Assembly (NCBI GenBank): GCA_017643215.1
Contig: JAEPNV010000017.1
Coordinates: 48,578-112,577 of the forward strand
Reading direction: 5' to 3'
DNA: 64,000 nt
DNA from: Roseibium sp.
GTDB taxonomy: Bacteria > Pseudomonadota > Alphaproteobacteria > Rhizobiales > Stappiaceae
Numbering within the stretch: position 1 is the first letter of the stretch; every line of letters starts with the position of its first letter. A program made the position numbers and the translations under genes. Under the pieces are notes generated by a model. It searched no databases, was not told where the DNA came from, and saw only the letters and a program-made list of their open reading frames with translations. Positions 62,056-64,000 of this stretch are shown here, in pieces.

Positions 62056-62706
62056 ATGTCAGCAAAGCCGAAACACATCAAGCTTTTCGTACAACACCGG
62101 GCCAGCGATCAGGCCAATCGCGACAATTGGGGCAACTGGACGCGGGATCAGTTGGACCGGCGCGAAGACTGGATACCGCGCGCCAAATTGGCGGCAAGCT
62201 TCGCACAGCCTGGCGACCGGGTGCTCGATATCGGCTGCGGCGCCCAGTTTCCAAAGCGTTATCTGCCGGCGGGTTGCACCTATGTCCCGTCCGACCTTGC
62301 CGCCCGATCCGAGGACACGATTGTCGCCGACCTGTCACGGAATGAATTCCCGGACGGACGCTATGATCTCGGCCTGCTTCTCGGGGTCCTTGAGTTCACG
62401 CCCAACGCGGAATTCATTTTCGAACGGTTCGCGATGGCTGTCGACCGGCTGGTGTTTTCCTATTGTTTCGCCACGATGGGCGGGAAGAAGAACGCGTCCT
62501 TCCGGCATAACAGCAAGTTCCTGACGGATTTTTCGACGGCGCAACTCCAGGACATGGTGGTCGGCGCGGGATTTCGCATCGTCCATATGCAAGTCATTAC
62601 CCGTGCGGAGATGCTGACCCAGATCCTGGCCGTCGCCGAAAACTGCCATCCACCGCCGCCCGACCTGGGTGGCGAGGACGATGCGCCCGCTGGCCGTACT
62701 GCTTAG
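62056..62706 (+). CDS. Class I SAM-dependent methyltransferase
   Basis: 216 residues from MSAKPKHIKLFVQHRA. FAQPGDRVLDIGCGAQFPKRYLPAGCTYVPSDLAAR is motif I and its acidic ribose contact; YDLGLLLGVLEFTPNAEFIFERF is motif II-like. The 3' end overlaps the Nudix gene by four bases tail to tail. Acceptor unknown. Confidence 0.75.
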   Translation: MSAKPKHIKLFVQHRASDQANRDNWGNWTRDQLDRREDWIPRAKLAASFAQPGDRVLDIGCGAQFPKRYLPAGCTYVPSDLAARSEDTIVADLSRNEFPDGRYDLGLLLGVLEFTPNAEFIFERFAMAVDRLVFSYCFATMGGKKNASFRHNSKFLTDFSTAQLQDMVVGAGFRIVHMQVITRAEMLTQILAVAENCHPPPPDLGGEDDAPAGRTA

Positions 62707-63245
62707 CAGCGGTCCGTCAGCATCGGCTCGGCGAGATGCAAACAGGTGATGTGATAGGCCTGCCGGAAGAAGCCGGGTGCGCGGACCTCTGCCAGGTCAT
62801 GCAGCAAGACCTCGATTTCTTCCTGGGCATCAAGGGTTTGGTCCGCCGTCTTTTCCACGTCGCGGGCCAGAAAGAAGTGGATCTTGTTGGTCTGGTTGGT
62901 CCAGTTGGCAAAACAGGCGCCCAAAAACACCGTCGCCTTGCCGGTGTAGCCGGTCTCTTCCAACAGCTCGCGGTTCGCGGCCGCTTCAGGGTCCGGATCG
63001 CCGCCATCGACAACGCCGCCCGGAAATCCGGTGACCACCGCGCCGATGCCGTGCCGGTATTCGCGCGCCAGAACCACCTTCCCGGTGCTGGTGACCGGCA
63101 GGACGCAGACCCAGTCCGGCGCTTCATTGACGTAATAGGGCTCAATGATCAGTCCGTCGGCGCGCCGGCAGCGATCGGCCCGAAGCCGCAGCCAGCTATC
63201 GGCGACCATCAGTTGGCTGGAAACCCGGGTCCAGGGTTTGATCAT
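62703..63245 (-). CDS. Nudix hydrolase, ADP-ribose pyrophosphatase-like
   Basis: 180 residues. The Nudix box is GGDPDPEAAANRELLEETGY (G-x5-E-x7-REL-x-EE-x-G). FPGGVVDGGD precedes it and VLAREYRHGIGAVVTGFPGG is the ADP-ribose-type start. Hydrolyses a nucleoside diphosphate derivative. Confidence 0.9.
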   Translation of the reverse strand: MIKPWTRVSSQLMVADSWLRLRADRCRRADGLIIEPYYVNEAPDWVCVLPVTSTGKVVLAREYRHGIGAVVTGFPGGVVDGGDPDPEAAANRELLEETGYTGKATVFLGACFANWTNQTNKIHFFLARDVEKTADQTLDAQEEIEVLLHDLAEVRAPGFFRQAYHITCLHLAEPMLTDRC

Positions 63246-64000
63246 GGTGTCCTCGGGTTTCCTGTTTTCCGGTCATTCCCTTGGGTCCGCCGGTGGCCGA
63301 CGTGGCATCGACATCGAACTCCCGGCCTGCGCAAGGACCGCCTGAGGCGGGGTCTCAAACGCTCTGCATCTGACGTCACTCTGGACAGGGCAAGCCTTCG
63401 GCGCAAGCCGGGGCCGGGGAGCCACTGAATTTGCGGCGGCTCCTCAGTCCTGCGCCAGGCTCCGTGCCGCCCCGGTTCCGGACCTGCACTTCGCTCCGAC
63501 CGCGACGACGAAGAAGGAGGTGCTGCGTCCGGGAGGACGGTGGGAGGGATTGTTGTGGGCCGACCGTGTCGCATAATCGGTAGTTCATTGCCGCTCATCC
63601 GCCAGCATCCGCCCCTCACCCGGGCCTTTGGCCCGACCTCTCCCGCCAGGGGAAAGGTGCTCATATGGCACGTGCAACACCACCGGCGCCGCGGGATCTC
63701 TCCCCGGCGTTTTGAGTGTCGATGTCCCGGTCTCATAAGAACGGGATGGCAGGCGCCCGGGGCGTGCCGGGTGCGCGATGGGAAGATGGGAGGTGGCACG
63801 GCCAAACGCCTGCCCGGGTTCCGGTTCCCTTTAAATGACCGGCTGTTGCGCCTTTCTCGTTTCTGCGCGCGGTGCGTGGGTTGTGGCGCACCGGTTGCCG
63901 GATACGAGACGCGGCTTTTCTGAACGCTGCGCCAGACCCCGCAGGCTCAAAAAAGGTCGCCGGTCACCGGTCTTGTCAGAACGGTCCGTTACGCCGTTCT
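63246..64000. other. Non-coding, repeat-rich end of window
   Basis: No frame looks like a real protein. 63377-63540 has several inverted repeats, part of which matches 53508 in inverted orientation. 63612-63660 is a repeat of a kind widely scattered in Rhizobiales genomes. Confidence 0.5.
63612..63660. repeat. Dispersed Rhizobiales intergenic repeat
   Basis: The stretch CCCCTCACCCGGGCC, then a CGGGCCTTTGGCCCG hairpin, then CTCTCCCGCCAGGGG is a familiar interspersed element (its translation PLAGEVGPKARVRGG often appears as a false protein). Only one copy is in the window. Confidence 0.6.

Noticed and set aside
63242..63805. 187-residue minus-strand frame at the window end
   Set aside because: Contains the translated Rhizobiales repeat (PLAGEVGPKARVRGG) and no protein-like features.

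Overview
The window is GC-rich, densely packed chromosomal DNA of an alphaproteobacterium. The order Hyphomicrobiales (Rhizobiales) is my best guess. The basis is the codon bias, two TRAP transporter operons, a four-gene-plus-hutF Hut pathway, a cobalamin riboswitch in front of cbtB-cbtA, a DUF2793 tail-protein relic and Rhizobiales-style intergenic repeats. No species can be named from the sequence alone.

Layout. 1-7254: FkbM methyltransferase (probably cut by the window edge), a sarcosine-oxidase-like flavoenzyme, speE/speD (spermidine synthesis), a GNAT, a class III adenylate cyclase, a SIMPL protein and an AI-2E family permease. 7803-10900: a tRNA with CAT anticodon followed by an AT-richer accessory patch. 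It carries odd short tandem repeats, a two-gene module of unknown function (a wHTH-type protein and a HEPN-like/wHTH protein) and the decayed end of a phage/GTA-type DUF2793 gene. 10966-15767: a PQQ-type sugar dehydrogenase with its dihaem cytochrome c, a P-loop kinase and a GH31 glycosidase.

15857-28937 is the most interesting block, two divergent operons around a GntR regulator. The leftward operon encodes a tautomerase-NTF2 fusion, HyuB, HyuA, an isochorismatase-fold protein without the usual cysteine, an isocitrate-lyase-family lyase and a fumarate-reductase-type flavoprotein. The rightward operon encodes the regulator, a LeuC/LeuD-type hydratase and a DctP-DctQ-DctM transporter. I read this as an uncharacterised route that imports an acid, opens an N-heterocycle or cyclic amide with HyuAB, then desaturates, hydrates and cleaves the carbon skeleton.

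29042-33000: an SNase-like nuclease facing a small set of SDR, integral-membrane methyltransferase-like protein and a photolyase-like flavoprotein whose two domains appear in swapped order, behind a possible RpoE/ChrR-like promoter. 33008-36445: a large Cache-PAS-GGDEF-EAL protein. 36696-47557: histidine utilisation (hutI-hutH-hutG-hutU, then a TRAP transporter apparently in the same operon; hutF-hutC divergent). 47567-51486: enolase-superfamily enzyme, GMC oxidoreductase and LysR regulator. 51522-53325: riboswitch, cbtB, cbtA and a His-rich exported protein (cobalt uptake). 53701-63245: small membrane proteins, a ferric-reductase-like flavocytochrome, tandem PuuB-like flavoenzymes, a GH64-like protein, a ClbS/DfsB-like protein, GNAT-MarR, a methyltransferase and a Nudix hydrolase. 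The last 750 bases look non-coding and repeat-rich.
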